Source: a virus | DNA length: 48,190 nucleotides | Direction: 5' to 3' (one strand) | IMG/VR virus record: IMGVR_UViG_3300025435_000472 | Location: 1 to 48,190 of that record | Shown: positions 47,623 through 48,190 of the stretch, piece after piece | Layout: each line of letters begins with the position of its first letter | Position numbering within the stretch: position 1 is the stretch's first letter | Translations under genes and position numbers: made by a program | The notes under the pieces: model-generated | What the model saw: the letters and a program-made list of their open reading frames with translations, nothing else | The model's database searches: none | What the model was told of the DNA's origin: nothing

Positions 47623-48190
47623 ATGGACGAAAAAGAATTAGACCAGAGAATTCAAGATTTTGTTAACTCATCTCAAGATGCGGCTAGGCAAATGGCAGAA
47701 TATGCAGATATTGCTAAGAAATTAGGTCTGCAGGGCATTGATGCCAAGAAAAAAATGCTTGAATTTGCAGAAGGTGTTAAGAAAACATCTAGCATGTGGA
47801 AGAAATCTGCAAAAGAAATCAATGATTCTATGGTTAGCCTACGCAAGAGTCTTAATGATGGGGAAACATCTGCTGAGGAATTATCTGATGAACTAGAAGA
47901 TCTACGCAAACAGATTAATAAAACTTCAGATCAAGATAAAAAACAAGCACTACTAAATCAAAAAGCTGATCTCGAAAGACTAAATGCACAGAACAAAGCA
48001 ACAGAAGCACTAAAATCTAGTGCTGCCAGTACAGTTGCGGCATTAGGTACGGGCTTTACTAAAGCCGCAATGACTGCGGCTAAATCTGCACTTAGTGGTG
48101 CTGATAGTTTTGAAGTAGCTGGTTCGTTAATGTCGGCAGGTGTAGATATCATTAATTCAGCTAACCAGGGCGGAGCAAACGCACTTAAGT
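47623..48190 (+). CDS. N-terminus of a coiled-coil protein, probable tape measure (3' end outside window)
   Basis: The frame starts with ATG at 47623 and is open to the window end (189 codons). The first about 130 residues are highly charged and helical (KKLGLQGIDAKKKMLEFAEG; DELEDLRKQINKTSDQDKKQ), a long coiled coil. After that comes an Ala/Gly/Ser-rich stretch (SSAASTVAALGTGFTKAAMT) of the kind that enters hydrophobic segments in tape measure proteins. Its position next to gp26 and gp51, in the hub gene area that in T4 includes gene 29, supports a tape measure or gp29-like role. The full length is not visible, so the call is tentative. Confidence 0.55.
   Translation, partial: MDEKELDQRIQDFVNSSQDAARQMAEYADIAKKLGLQGIDAKKKMLEFAEGVKKTSSMWKKSAKEINDSMVSLRKSLNDGETSAEELSDELEDLRKQINKTSDQDKKQALLNQKADLERLNAQNKATEALKSSAASTVAALGTGFTKAAMTAAKSALSGADSFEVAGSLMSAGVDIINSANQGGANALK

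Overview
The window is a piece of a large T4-like myovirus genome, AT-rich and of marine type. The evidence is a block of recognisable T4 orthologues: baseplate wedge and hub proteins resembling gp25, gp6, gp53, gp5, gp26 and gp51, the late sigma factor gp55, and the recombination nuclease pair gp47/gp46. Their forms resemble those of marine (cyanophage- or pelagiphage-type) myoviruses rather than enterobacterial ones: very long baseplate proteins, several radical SAM enzymes, and an SGNH-like protein beside gp55. The host cannot be read from the sequence. There is no tRNA, CRISPR array, insertion sequence or integrase.

Layout. (1) 1-9496, minus strand: an accessory island of tightly overlapping genes. 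It holds four consecutive radical SAM genes (one cut by the window edge, one a tandem fusion of two complete enzymes), three glycosyltransferase-like proteins and two small proteins. (2) 9513-9543: a minus-strand terminator separating the island from the virion module. (3) 9565-39954, minus strand: the virion module. It includes three paralogous fibre-like proteins, a repeat-rich fibre, a 4028-residue giant in the position of T4 gene 7, gp6, gp25, gp5 with a C-terminal lysozyme-like domain, a coiled-coil hub candidate, gp53 and a further structural protein. A perfect T4 late promoter (TATAAATA) sits in front of it. (4) 40024-45979, plus strand: gp55, an SGNH-like protein, gp47, gp46, a fifth radical SAM protein, a histone-H1-like small protein and a GIY-YIG nuclease. 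(5) 45980-46440: about 460 bases with no convincing gene but with several strong hairpins, two of which rely on G-U pairs that work only on the plus strand. This is the best candidate for an undescribed structured RNA. (6) 46445-47566, minus strand: a UUCG-loop terminator, then gp51 and gp26. (7) 47623-end, plus strand: the start of a coiled-coil protein, probably the tape measure, with its own perfect late promoter.

How the parts fit. gp55 would direct the host polymerase to the TATAAATA-type late promoters before the structural operons. Its own gene has a host-type promoter (TTGTAT, 17 bases, TATAAT) overlapping the late promoter on the other strand. gp46/gp47 process DNA ends for recombination-dependent replication. 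The structural genes build the baseplate, hub and fibres. The radical SAM and glycosyltransferase island is the main accessory content. It looks like a modification pathway, but its substrate cannot be identified from the sequence.
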